Shown: positions 1 to 6,152, counted from the first letter of the stretch. The stretch is 7,483 nt of DNA from Clostridia bacterium (GCA_017462125.1 JAFTRQ010000195.1:1-7483); one strand, 5' to 3'. Made by a program: numbers and translations. The notes: generated from the letters alone by a model not told the origin.

Positions 1-180
1 AGAGTGATATTTTTGCTACGCAAAAGTGATATTGAAGCCTATGGCTTCAGTGATATTCTATTCGCCTATTAACTCGCGTAGCGAATACCACTCGGCGCAA
101 GCCGAATATCACTGCGAAGCAATAGAACTCGCCACAGGCGAGTAGAACTGGCGTGATACTCCGTTAAGAGTATCACGCCA
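1..180. repeat. Cluster of short palindromes with repeated linkers
   Basis: A run of small hairpins separated by recurring words. Hairpins: TTTTGC/GCAAAA (11-16/20-25), GAAGCC/GGCTTC (34-39/43-48), TATTCGC/GCGAATA (59-65/81-87), TCGGC/GCCGA (92-96/101-105), ACTCGCC/GGCGAGT (127-133/137-143), and a 13-bp stem at 149-161/168-180. The word AGTGATATT occurs at 3-11, 25-33 and 49-57. Its inverse AATATCACT lies at 105-113, with a one-base variant at 84-92. TAGAACT flanks the fifth hairpin at 123-129 and 143-149. No reading frame here looks coding. From memory, arrays of this style are dispersed between genes in gut Clostridia, but I cannot check that here. The array probably continues left of position 1. 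Confidence 0.8.
149..180. terminator. 13-bp perfect hairpin downstream of lipoprotein gene
   Basis: Arms 149-161 and 168-180 are perfectly complementary around a 6-nt loop. The hairpin lies about 30 bp beyond the stop codon of the minus-strand lipoprotein gene, where a terminator would be expected. In the minus direction no T-run follows the stem. In the plus direction a T6 run comes only about 10 bp later (192-197). It may therefore act as a weak terminator or 3' end stabiliser, or simply be the last unit of the palindrome cluster. Confidence 0.4.
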
Positions 181-209
181 AGGGTGCATCGCTTTTTTAT
201 TCATTCATA

Positions 210-917
210 TCAGTTAGCCTTCTTAACAGATGTAATGTGGGTATTAACGCCCTCATACCAGTAAAGGAAGCCTTCGATGTCGATTACGTCGCCTGCCTTC
301 AGCTCGCCAACAGCCTTATAAACGTCGGTGTCGGGATCTGTGAGGTAACGCTCAATGCAGAAGCTGTAGGTCTTGCCATCCTTGGAAACGTCAACGTAAA
401 TGTCATCGCCGGGGGCATCGTTCTTGTAGGTAACGCTTTCAACGGTCATACCCTTGAATGCTACGAACTTGTTCTGATGTTTGATCAGGTCGTCTGTGCC
501 GAGAAGAGCAGTAACGTCTGTTGCTTCAGCAACCCAAGTCTCGCTCTCAACGAACTCAAACTTACCGTCCATGATCTCAACCTCGCCTGCCCATTCGCCC
601 TTGTAGCCGGTAACCTTGATCTTGGTACCCTTTGTCAGCTTAGCGGCATCCTCTTCGGAGCAAGCCAGCTCATAAACGAAATATGCGCCGTCGGGATCCT
701 GAAGATAAACGGTGATCTTGTTGTCCCACCAGGACTGAGTAGCCTGAACGTACGCTTCGATTACAACCTCGGCATCCATAGCGGCAGCCTCGTACTCAGC
801 GTAGGTCATAACGCCTTCGGACTTCTTTGCGGGGTCAAAGTCATCAGCCGCGTTATCGCAGGCAACGATGCAAAGCAGTGTGCAAAGAACGAGCATTACA
901 GCAAAAATTCTTTTCAT
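210..917 (-). CDS. Secreted lipoprotein with two OB-fold-like domains
   Basis: Encodes 235 aa. I start at the ATG at 917 rather than the in-frame ATG at 923, because AGGAG (926-930) is 8 nt from the former and only 2 nt from the latter. A hydrophobic signal segment (residues 4-19) ends in a lipobox, I-V-A-C, with lipidated Cys20, so the mature protein should be tethered to the outer face of the membrane. The mature part appears to hold two similar beta-rich halves, about residues 37-126 and 133-233. Each ends in a K-G/A-G-x-x-I-x-V/I-x-G-type strand (TKGTKIKVTGY near 95-105, LKAGDVIDIEGF near 206-217), as in OB-fold nucleic-acid or ligand-binding lipoproteins. No catalytic motif is visible. 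It lies 89 bp downstream of the ABC operon but has its own promoter. The function is unknown and the OB-fold call rests on pattern only. Confidence 0.8.
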   Translation of the reverse strand: MKRIFAVMLVLCTLLCIVACDNAADDFDPAKKSEGVMTYAEYEAAAMDAEVVIEAYVQATQSWWDNKITVYLQDPDGAYFVYELACSEEDAAKLTKGTKIKVTGYKGEWAGEVEIMDGKFEFVESETWVAEATDVTALLGTDDLIKHQNKFVAFKGMTVESVTYKNDAPGDDIYVDVSKDGKTYSFCIERYLTDPDTDVYKAVGELKAGDVIDIEGFLYWYEGVNTHITSVKKAN

Positions 918-955
918 TGTCATTTCTCCTTTAAGAAAATTATTTTGACGGTTAT

Positions 956-984
956 ATTATATACCAAACTCACCGAAATGTCAA
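956..984 (-). promoter_or_regulatory. Sigma-A promoter of the lipoprotein gene
   Basis: Read on the minus strand, TTGACA (979-984) and TATAAT (956-961) are separated by exactly 17 bp (962-978). Both boxes match the sigma-A consensus perfectly. Transcription should begin near 949, giving a leader of about 30 nt with AGGAG at 926-930. The lipoprotein can therefore be expressed independently of the ABC operon. I saw no terminator between the two, so readthrough is also possible. Confidence 0.85.
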
Positions 985-1006
985 GACATAAGTCGATGCA
1001 AAACGG

Positions 1007-2611
1007 TTATTTTTTATTTTCTTTGCGCTTTTTTACAGCGTCGACGATCACATATGCTCCGATCAGCACCCACGTGACTGCCAGCACGGAGATCAGCGCA
1101 ACCGCCGTGGGAGGATAATCACCGAGCTCAGCCTGACCGATGGCGCTTTGCCCGCCAAGGCTGTCGAGACGGTAAAGCGAGGTCATATCGTCGTACAAGC
1201 CTTCAAGATAGGTGTTATCCACCTTTTTGTTTCGTCTTGTGGCTTTGGTGACCTCTTCTATCATCTGCCCTGCGGCATCGCGAAGGGAGGCGGAGCCGTT
1301 AAATACGGGAGTTACAAAGGTGTTGTCGGTGTTTTCAATCAAAAGCTTGGTCGCTTGCAGCTTGACGTCATAATAAAGCTCGTTATCCTCGCCCTCGCGG
1401 GAGAGATAATCCACGTAGACGTCGCTTTCCTGCGCCTTGCTTGTGACAGGCACGTATCCCTCGGTTTGCGAATAGGCGATCTGCACGTCATTCGTCAACA
1501 GATATTGCGCGAACAGCCAAGCCGCCAACACTCTCTGGGGGTCTTCCTTGTTGAAGATGCAAAGGGAAGGTCCTTGGGAGATCATCTGCGGGTTTTCAGG
1601 GTCAAATTGTGGCAGGGCCATAACTGCGGTTTCAAATTGCACCAGCTTATCCTCGGGAATGTCTACCAAGGGAGCATCAGATCCCATCCAGGTGGCACCT
1701 GCGGAAGAGTCGATGGCGAAGATGCATTGTCCTGCATTTAAAAAGTTTGCAGGGTAGCTTGAGATCTTGAAGGTGGAGAATGCACCCTTTTCAACGTGGG
1801 ATGCGACCTCTGTCAGGAGCTCTTTTGTGGTATCGTTGAAGAGTAAGATCTCTCCGTCCTCGGTGGAGTAGCCCGCCCCCTTCTGCTTCAGCATCTGGAT
1901 CATCATATTATCGGTAGACTTGTAGATGAAGGGGATCAGTACCTTTTGTCCGTTGACGAGATAGTTGCCCTCCTCGTCCTTGGCTGTAGCGGCATCGGAA
2001 ACCTCCCACACGAAGTCCCAGGTCAGCTTTTCGGGGAGCGTAAAGCCAAGCTTTTCGACGAAGGTCTTATTGACGTAGCAGACCTCGGTGGAGCGCATAA
2101 AGGGAATTGCATACTGAATGCCGCTGATCTTTCCTTCCTCAAGAAATTTAGGAACGATCTCCTCGGCTGAGGGGGAATCGAAGAGAAGCTCGCTTCCTCC
2201 AAGACCGTATTTTTCGTTGGCGATCAGCTCATCAAGCGGAACTACGGTGTTGCTACCCGTCATATAGGTCGCGATGTGATCGGGATAGGTGATACAGACG
2301 TCGGGCGTGGTTCCGGTGGAGATGTTGGTAATGACGTCGTTGTAAATGCGTCCGTAATCCGTGTAGAGACGGAGGTTGACCTTTACGTTGGGATACAGCG
2401 CCTCAAAATCGGCAACCGCCTTTTCGTAGATGGCGACCTGAGTCAGATTGGTATCGTTTTTTGCCCAAAAGGTGATCTCATACTCACGGGAGGTGTCGAA
2501 GCTTTCGGGAATTACGAATTCTTTATTACTGCCCAGACCGTGACAGGAGGCAAGAGTGGGGAAAATAAGCAACAAAGTCAGAATGTAGCATAAAGCCTTG
2601 ATTTTTTTCAT
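1007..2611 (-). CDS. ABC sugar-type substrate-binding lipoprotein with C-terminal membrane helix
   Basis: Encodes 534 aa of the family 1 extracellular solute-binding type that serves CUT1 importers. It should capture an oligosaccharide or similar solute and deliver it to the two permeases encoded just upstream. Residues 4-19 form a signal segment and the lipobox L-A-S-C gives lipidated Cys23. The early E-Y-E-I-T-F-W strand (43-49) and the helix ending E-A-L-Y-P-N-V-K-V (70-78) are typical of lobe 1. Unusually, about residues 502-523 form a second hydrophobic helix followed by a basic tail ending K-K-R-K-E-N-K-K, so the C-terminus should also be anchored. At 534 aa it is longer than the common 400-450 aa. 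Its ATG overlaps the TGA of the upstream permease by 4 nt, and AGGAGG (2621-2626) sits 9 nt before the start. The substrate cannot be told from sequence. Confidence 0.92.
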   Translation of the reverse strand: MKKIKALCYILTLLLIFPTLASCHGLGSNKEFVIPESFDTSREYEITFWAKNDTNLTQVAIYEKAVADFEALYPNVKVNLRLYTDYGRIYNDVITNISTGTTPDVCITYPDHIATYMTGSNTVVPLDELIANEKYGLGGSELLFDSPSAEEIVPKFLEEGKISGIQYAIPFMRSTEVCYVNKTFVEKLGFTLPEKLTWDFVWEVSDAATAKDEEGNYLVNGQKVLIPFIYKSTDNMMIQMLKQKGAGYSTEDGEILLFNDTTKELLTEVASHVEKGAFSTFKISSYPANFLNAGQCIFAIDSSAGATWMGSDAPLVDIPEDKLVQFETAVMALPQFDPENPQMISQGPSLCIFNKEDPQRVLAAWLFAQYLLTNDVQIAYSQTEGYVPVTSKAQESDVYVDYLSREGEDNELYYDVKLQATKLLIENTDNTFVTPVFNGSASLRDAAGQMIEEVTKATRRNKKVDNTYLEGLYDDMTSLYRLDSLGGQSAIGQAELGDYPPTAVALISVLAVTWVLIGAYVIVDAVKKRKENKK

Positions 2612-3483
2612 CCCTTTGTACCTCCTCTCGCAACGCCCGCCATGATTTCCTTACGGAAGCACAGAAACAGAATGATCAGAGGGGCGGAGATCACCACCAC
2701 CGCCGCCATCATTGCGGGGATGTTTTCGCGCCCGAAGCCGTTTTCTCTGATCTCCTGAATACCGTTGGAAACGAGGTAATAGGCTTCGTTATCGGTGATC
2801 AAACGCGGCCAGACGTAAGAATTCCAGCATTCGATGACCTTGAGAATGGTAATGGTCACAATGGTGGGGCGGCAGATCGGTACAAGTACCTTGAGCAGGT
2901 ATTTCAGATCGGTGGTGCCGTCCACCTTAGCGGCGAGATAAAGCTCGTCGGGCACCTGCTCAAAGTTTTCCTTCAACAGATAAATGTAGAATACCGAAAC
3001 CACAGAGGGCAAAATCAGACCCGCAAAGGAGTTTCGCATATTGAGGTTGGTAATGGTCGTAAAATTGGTGATGATCACAAGCTCTGTGGGGATCATCATC
3101 AAGGACAGAAACAGAGTGAAGAGCAAGCTCTTTCCTTTGAAATTCAATCTTGCGAAGGCGAATGCCGCGGGGATGATCACCGCAAGCATCAGAAGTGTGG
3201 TTGCCACGGTGAAGATCAGCGTGTTGAGAAAATAGTCACCCAAGGGAACTGCTGTGAATGCGTTTACGTAGTTTTCAACGGTGGGGGAAAGCGTAAAGAA
3301 TTTCGGAATAAACTCGGCATTATAGGCGCCGTATTCTTTTACGGAGGTCAACAGCATCCAATAGAAGGGAAACAGCACCACAAGCGCTCCGAGTGTCAGA
3401 AAGGCATAAATAAACACCTTCAGAATGATTTTGCGAGCTCTCGCACTCTGCTCAAGCCTGCGGTAATCAGATTTTACTTGCAT
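2608..3483 (-). CDS. CUT1 ABC transporter permease, MalG/UgpE type
   Basis: Encodes 291 aa, one of the two membrane subunits of the importer. A basic N-terminal tail precedes TM1 (about 20-46), and further helices lie near 83-109, 118-142, 150-170, 207-227 and 257-276. The cytoplasmic EAA loop that docks on the ATPase is clear at about 180-206: E-L-Y-L-A-A-K-V-D-G-T, then L-V-P-I-C-R-P. I start at the ATG at 3483. AAAGGAG stands 6 nt upstream of it, and an in-frame TTG at 3501 would place the SD inside the gene. It begins 14 bp after the stop of the first permease and overlaps the binding-protein gene by 4 nt, so translation of all three is probably coupled. Length is normal for the family. 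Confidence 0.95.
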   Translation of the reverse strand: MQVKSDYRRLEQSARARKIILKVFIYAFLTLGALVVLFPFYWMLLTSVKEYGAYNAEFIPKFFTLSPTVENYVNAFTAVPLGDYFLNTLIFTVATTLLMLAVIIPAAFAFARLNFKGKSLLFTLFLSLMMIPTELVIITNFTTITNLNMRNSFAGLILPSVVSVFYIYLLKENFEQVPDELYLAAKVDGTTDLKYLLKVLVPICRPTIVTITILKVIECWNSYVWPRLITDNEAYYLVSNGIQEIRENGFGRENIPAMMAAVVVISAPLIILFLCFRKEIMAGVARGGTKG

Positions 3484-3497
3484 AACGGTCTCCTTTC

Positions 3498-4391
3498 TCA
3501 ATAATGTACGTGCTTGCGGCGGATCAGCAGATTGATGCAGGTAATGGTCAGCACGATAATGAAGAGTATGATCGCTGCCGCGGAGGCGTAGGAGGGGAAT
3601 CCGCCGCTGTCACCGTACAGCATATCGTAAACGTAACCGACTATGGTGTTCATTCCCGTGGCATTCAGATCTGTGCCGAAAAGGGCAACGGCATCGTTAT
3701 ACGCCTTGAATGCGCCTATGAAGCCTGTGATAACAAGGTAGAACAGGGTAGGAGAGATCATCGGCAGCGTGATCTTGGTAAACATACGTGCCCTTGAGGT
3801 GCCGTCTATCCTTGCGGCGTTGTAATAGTCCTCCTTAACAGAGGCCAGCGCGCTTGTCAGGATCAGGATCTTGAAGGGTAACACCACCCAGACCGTATAG
3901 AAGCAAAGCACGAACATTTTTGCGGCGTAAGGACCGTCAATAAAATCAACGGAAGATCCGCCGAAGAGATTGATGATCAGATTGACAAGGCCGTCGGTAT
4001 ATGCCGTTTTTTTGAACAGGATCATAAATACCAATCCCACAGCAAGCGTGTTGGTGACGTAGGGCAAAAAGTAGATCGTCTGAAACAGCTTGCGCAGAGG
4101 CTTAATGGAAGCCAACCCCAAGGAGACCAGAAGCGCAAGGCAGGTGGAGAGGGGAACGGTGATAACAACGAGAATAAAGGTGTTTTTCACCGCCTGCAAA
4201 AAGTATGGATCGTGGAGAATATATTCATAATTGTAGGTTCCTATCCCAAAATAGGTTTGAGAAGCAGAGTTATAGCCTTCCTCAAAGGAGTAGATCAAAA
4301 CGTCGATCAGCGGATATACCATAAACACACCCAAAAAGAGTATGGCGGGGAGCAGGTATAGCCAGGCCTTCAAATTGTTTTTGTTATCCAT
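3498..4391 (-). CDS. CUT1 ABC transporter permease, MalF/UgpA type
   Basis: Encodes 297 aa, the other membrane subunit and first gene of the operon. TM1 spans about residues 9-35 with the conserved P-A-I-L-F-L start seen in UgpA-like permeases. Further helices lie near 66-95, 103-126, 156-182, 212-235 and 269-291. The EAA loop is at about 187-214: E-D-Y-Y-N-A-A-R-I-D-G-T, followed by I-T-L-P-M-I-S-P. The ATG at 4391 has AAGGTG (4400-4405) 8 nt upstream. No ATP-binding subunit gene is in the window. CUT1 importers of Firmicutes commonly share one MsmX/UgpC-like ATPase encoded elsewhere, which I infer here. Confidence 0.95.
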   Translation of the reverse strand: MDNKNNLKAWLYLLPAILFLGVFMVYPLIDVLIYSFEEGYNSASQTYFGIGTYNYEYILHDPYFLQAVKNTFILVVITVPLSTCLALLVSLGLASIKPLRKLFQTIYFLPYVTNTLAVGLVFMILFKKTAYTDGLVNLIINLFGGSSVDFIDGPYAAKMFVLCFYTVWVVLPFKILILTSALASVKEDYYNAARIDGTSRARMFTKITLPMISPTLFYLVITGFIGAFKAYNDAVALFGTDLNATGMNTIVGYVYDMLYGDSGGFPSYASAAAIILFIIVLTITCINLLIRRKHVHY

Positions 4392-4427
4392 AGCAATCTC
4401 ACCTTTACATTAATATATATTATCTTC

Positions 4428-4456
4428 ATTATATCACAATTGGTTTTTTTTGTAAA
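4428..4456 (-). promoter_or_regulatory. Sigma-A promoter of the ABC importer operon
   Basis: On the minus strand, TTTACA (4451-4456) and TATAAT (4428-4433) are spaced 17 bp apart, with an A-tract in the spacer. The expected start is near 4421, about 30 nt before the ATG at 4391. I see no clear operator such as a CcpA cre box nearby, so control of this operon is not evident from the sequence. Confidence 0.85.
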
Positions 4457-4488
4457 TAGATAGTCTGCAAAAATATCGGTTTCTGCGA

Positions 4489-4526
4489 AAAGAAGCACTC
4501 AAACTTCATTGCCTGAGTGCTTCTTT
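4489..4526. terminator. Strong 13-bp hairpin, possible bidirectional terminator
   Basis: Arms 4489-4501 and 4514-4526 are perfectly complementary (core GAAGCACTCA/TGAGTGCTTC) around a 12-nt loop, with A-rich 5' and T-rich 3' edges. In the plus direction TTTATTTATTT follows. In the minus direction the stem ends in TTTT. No plus-strand gene lies upstream, since the ABC operon promoter fires away from it. If it is a terminator it more probably closes something on the minus strand: the open frame at 4529-4729 ends 2 bp before it. Confidence 0.65.
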
Positions 4527-4528
4527 AT

Positions 4529-4729
4529 TTATTTGATATGCTTCACCTGCTTGTAGACCTTATCGCTGACCGTTTCGCGTTTAAGCCTGAACAAGGTGGA
4601 CGGGAGCAAACGGTCACCCGCAACCGTAGCTGTAGTGCAGGGATGCTTGTCTCTCCAAGCGTCTCTTTCCTCATTTATTGGGATTTTGTTCCGCGCACGA
4701 CGAATTTTAAAAATAAATTCTTTTTGTAG
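4529..4729 (-). other. Unassigned segment open on both strands; possible gene remnant or dispersed repeat
   Basis: The minus strand is open for 66 codons, ending in TAA at 4529-4531 right before the 4489-4526 hairpin. It has no ATG, GTG or TTG near its upstream end, where TAG (4730-4732) closes it. The predicted C-terminal part is charged and reads F-R-L-K-R-E-T-V-S-D-K-V-Y-K-Q-V-K-H-I-K. The plus strand is open in the matching register from an ATG at 4517 to TAG at 4727-4729. The DNA also folds: a 9-bp inverted repeat TGACCGTTT/AAACGGTCA (4567-4575/4608-4616), and a stem at 4641-4649/4656-4664 with two G-U pairs if read on the plus strand. Neither reading has a convincing start or ribosome site. 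I do not recognise a family. It could be a decayed gene end, a structured RNA or a repeat. Confidence 0.3.
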
Positions 4730-4765
4730 CTAGGCGAAAAACCTTTGTGCGGAAAGGGAAATTCT

Positions 4766-4790
4766 AATGTCTACCAAAACAGTAAAAATT
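4766..4790 (+). promoter_or_regulatory. Distal candidate Rrf2 operator
   Basis: The half-site AATGTCTACC (4766-4775) is the exact reverse complement of the right arm of the promoter-proximal dyad (4861-4870). After a 5-nt centre the other arm (4781-4790) is degenerate, sharing only part of the pattern. It lies 41 bp upstream of the -35 box. It could be a second, weaker binding site for the Rrf2 protein, allowing looping or cooperative binding across the promoter. Confidence 0.5.
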
Positions 4791-4815
4791 ATTTTGAAAA
4801 TTTTTCAAAAAACTA

Positions 4816-4844
4816 TTGACAAGGCGAAAAGTTTGTGATATAAT
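4816..4844 (+). promoter_or_regulatory. Sigma-A promoter of the Rrf2-rubrerythrin unit
   Basis: TTGACA (4816-4821) and TATAAT (4839-4844) are separated by exactly 17 bp, a perfect consensus match. Upstream sequence (about 4785-4812) is almost all A and T and contains TTGAAAA/TTTTCAA arms, which resembles an UP element. Transcription should start near 4851, inside the proximal dyad, so binding there would block initiation. A promoter this strong is what one expects of a gene kept off by its own repressor. Confidence 0.9.
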
Positions 4845-4845
4845 C

Positions 4846-4870
4846 AATGTGTACCAAAGAGGTAGACATT
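4846..4870 (+). promoter_or_regulatory. Promoter-proximal dyad, probable Rrf2 autoregulatory operator
   Basis: AATGTGTACC (4846-4855) and GGTAGACATT (4861-4870) form 10-bp inverted arms with one mismatch, around the 5-nt centre AAAGA. The dyad begins 1 bp after the -10 box and covers the expected transcription start. Rrf2-family dimers bind dyads of about 25 bp, and many family members repress their own operon. The assignment to this Rrf2 is inferred from position. Confidence 0.7.
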
Positions 4871-4893
4871 CAGAGACGGAGGAACAGCAGAGA

Positions 4894-5334
4894 ATGAGAG
4901 TTACGCAAGAAGCTGATTACGCCATCCGAATTTGCTTGATCCTCGACAGTCTGGGCGAAAAAACAGGTGCTTCGACTATCGCAGATATGGCCTGCATCAC
5001 TCCCAAGATCGCGCTGAAGGTGCTCCGCAAATTAAATGAAGCGGGTATCGTAAGATCCTACAAGGGTGTGCAGGGAGGCTACAAGCTGACAAGGTCAGGT
5101 GAGGAGCTGAAGATCATTGAGATCATCCAGCTGATCGACGGGCCGATTCGGATATCCAAATGCCTCGATTGCGACCACGAGTGCTCGAGAAACCCGTGCA
5201 AATTGGATTGTAAGATGCATATCGCATTTGATGCGATCAACCAAAAGCTTGTTGAAAATCTCGGACTTATAACGGTGAGGATGCTTCACGACAGTAACGT
5301 GAGTCACGCCGATATAGCCGATATTATAAATTAA
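4894..5334 (+). CDS. Rrf2-family transcriptional regulator with cysteine cluster
   Basis: Encodes 146 aa, normal for the family. The N-terminus M-R-V-T-Q-E-A-D-Y-A-I-R fits the Rrf2 start, and GGAGG (4878-4882) lies 11 nt upstream, so I reject the longer in-frame reading from 4816, which would begin inside the promoter. The winged helix-turn-helix covers about residues 3-67, with the family-typical recognition region K-V-L-R-K-L-N-E-A-G-I-V and wing G-V-Q-G-G-Y-K-L. The sensory part holds Cys90, 93, 97, 102 and 106 plus His109. In IscR the [2Fe-2S] ligands are three cysteines and a histidine ending C-x-x-H, and Cys106-x2-His109 matches that spacing. It is therefore likely an Fe-S-binding, redox- or iron-responsive repressor. 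The rubrerythrin gene follows in the same direction after 38 bp with no promoter between them. Which cysteines bind a cluster is uncertain. Confidence 0.93.
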   Translation: MRVTQEADYAIRICLILDSLGEKTGASTIADMACITPKIALKVLRKLNEAGIVRSYKGVQGGYKLTRSGEELKIIEIIQLIDGPIRISKCLDCDHECSRNPCKLDCKMHIAFDAINQKLVENLGLITVRMLHDSNVSHADIADIIN

Positions 5335-5372
5335 AAAATTAAAATCATATTTATTTAAAAGGAGAATTTGTT

Positions 5373-5921
5373 ATGAAAAAGTTTGTATGTTCTGTTTGCG
5401 GTTACGTTCACGAGGGAGATCAGGCTCCCGAAAGATGCCCCCAGTGTAAGGTTCCTGCTGAAAAGTTCAGTGAGGTAAAGGAAGAAGAGAGAGTTTGGGC
5501 TGCTGAGCACGTTGTAGGCGTTGCAAAGGGCGCTCCCGAAGAGATCATGGAAGGCCTTCGCGCAAACTTCATGGGCGAGTGCACAGAGGTTGGTATGTAC
5601 CTTGCAATGGCAAGAGTTGCTCATAGAGAAGGCTATCCCGAGATTGGTCTCTATTGGGAAAAGGCTGCTTGGGAAGAGGCAGAACACGCTGCAAAGTTTG
5701 CTGAGCTTCTCGGCGAGGTCGTTACCGACTCCACCAAGAAGAATCTCGAGATGAGAGTTGAAGCAGAGAACGGCGCAACCCTCGGTAAGTTTGAACTTGC
5801 TAAGCTTGCAAAGCAGCTGAACCTCGACGCTATCCACGATACCGTGCATGAAATGGCTCGCGATGAAGCAAGACACGGCAAGGCATTCGAGGGCCTTCTC
5901 GAGAGATACTTCGCAAAGTAA
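5373..5921 (+). CDS. Reverse rubrerythrin (N-terminal rubredoxin-like, diiron peroxidase)
   Basis: Encodes 182 aa. The N-terminal rubredoxin-like knuckles C6-x2-C9 and C22-x2-C25 should hold one Fe, and a four-helix ferritin-like diiron domain follows (about residues 50-182). Candidate diiron ligands are Glu69/Glu72 (G-E-C-T-E), Glu102 and the E104-H105 pair, and Glu160, Glu165 and His168 in E-M-A-R-D-E-A-R-H. Having the rubredoxin part first is the reverse of classical rubrerythrin. Reverse rubrerythrins of clostridia reduce H2O2 (and, with partners, O2) using electrons from NADH via rubredoxin and its reductase. The cytosolic protein has no signal peptide. GGAG lies 8 nt before the ATG, and the 38-bp gap after the Rrf2 gene lacks a promoter, so co-transcription is likely. 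No strong terminator follows, so readthrough towards the rubredoxin gene is possible. Confidence 0.95.
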   Translation: MKKFVCSVCGYVHEGDQAPERCPQCKVPAEKFSEVKEEERVWAAEHVVGVAKGAPEEIMEGLRANFMGECTEVGMYLAMARVAHREGYPEIGLYWEKAAWEEAEHAAKFAELLGEVVTDSTKKNLEMRVEAENGATLGKFELAKLAKQLNLDAIHDTVHEMARDEARHGKAFEGLLERYFAK

Positions 5922-5944
5922 TTTTTGAACGGAATAACGTGAGA

Positions 5945-6012
5945 GAAACCTTTTGTGAACAAAAGCGTTCCCCTCGCGCTCCCTTCCAAAAAACTTTCCG
6001 AAAAAGAAAGTT
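5945..6012. repeat. Two small inverted repeats around a CCCTCGCGCTCCC block
   Basis: CTTTTGT/ACAAAAG (5950-5956/5959-5965) and AACTTTC/GAAAGTT (5992-5998/6006-6012) flank a pyrimidine-rich CCCCTCGCGCTCCCTTCC block (5970-5987). Neither hairpin is followed by a T-run, so terminator function after rubrerythrin is doubtful. From memory, this arrangement resembles a short dispersed intergenic repeat of gut Clostridia. I cannot verify that here. Confidence 0.4.
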
Positions 6013-6019
6013 AAAGACA

Positions 6020-6048
6020 TTGACACTTTGAGTTATGATCAGATGATA
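6020..6048 (+). promoter_or_regulatory. Weak candidate promoter upstream of rubredoxin
   Basis: TTGACA (6020-6025) is a perfect -35 box, but 17 bp later stands only ATGATA (6043-6048), a poor -10. If active it would start transcription near 6055, inside the first hairpin of the proposed structured RNA, so the two readings conflict. No better promoter for rubredoxin was found in 5922-6307. Confidence 0.25.
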
Positions 6049-6152
6049 TTGTGTGAGAATGTTATCTGAAACAAGACTTACTGCCGTGAATGCGGCGAGC
6101 GAGGCGGGGAATACTGTTTATGGATCAGCCCTCGTCTTGTGGGGCCCCACAA
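6039..6152 (+). ncRNA. Candidate structured RNA between rubrerythrin and rubredoxin genes
   Basis: Several helices fit together on the plus strand. A 12-bp stem pairs 6039-6050 with 6058-6069, includes two G-U wobbles and has a 7-nt loop. It is followed by P1 ACAAGAC/GTCTTGT (6071-6077/6134-6140). P1 encloses a small hairpin (6082-6087/6092-6097, two wobbles) and GAGG/CCTC (6101-6104/6130-6133), whose 3' strand abuts that of P1, like a three-way junction. Two alternatives compete with P1: the 16-nt palindrome TTGTGGGGCCCCACAA (6137-6152), and TATGGAT/ATCCATA (6119-6125/6160-6166). Wobble pairs favour RNA over DNA function. I recognise no known riboswitch class. It may be a leader of the rubredoxin mRNA, the 3' part of the rubrerythrin transcript, or a separate small RNA. 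Confidence 0.45.

Noticed and set aside
1658..1667. A further copy of the Rrf2 half-site AATGTCTACC
   Set aside because: It lies inside the binding-protein coding sequence, lacks the opposite arm and is explained by the codons for V-D-I. Treated as chance.
237..1741. Long plus-strand open frames (237-1118 and 1148-1741)
   Set aside because: They lie opposite the lipoprotein and binding-protein genes, whose signal peptides, lipoboxes, SDs and promoters are convincing. The plus readings have no family features.
4816..4893. Longer N-terminus for the Rrf2 gene
   Set aside because: It would start inside the promoter and run through the operator and SD. The ATG at 4894 gives the normal family start.
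5355..6026. Minus-strand open frames over the rubrerythrin gene (5355-6026, 5651-5989)
   Set aside because: They mirror a clearly coding diiron protein with intact motifs and a strong SD. No signals support the minus strand.
6039..6141. Hammerhead ribozyme (CAGATGA, hairpin, GAAAC, then GTCTTGTG)
   Set aside because: The core needs CUGANGA, and the fourth base of this word is wrong. The required bases of the core are consumed by the 12-bp stem, and the cleavage site would end in G, which hammerheads do not allow.
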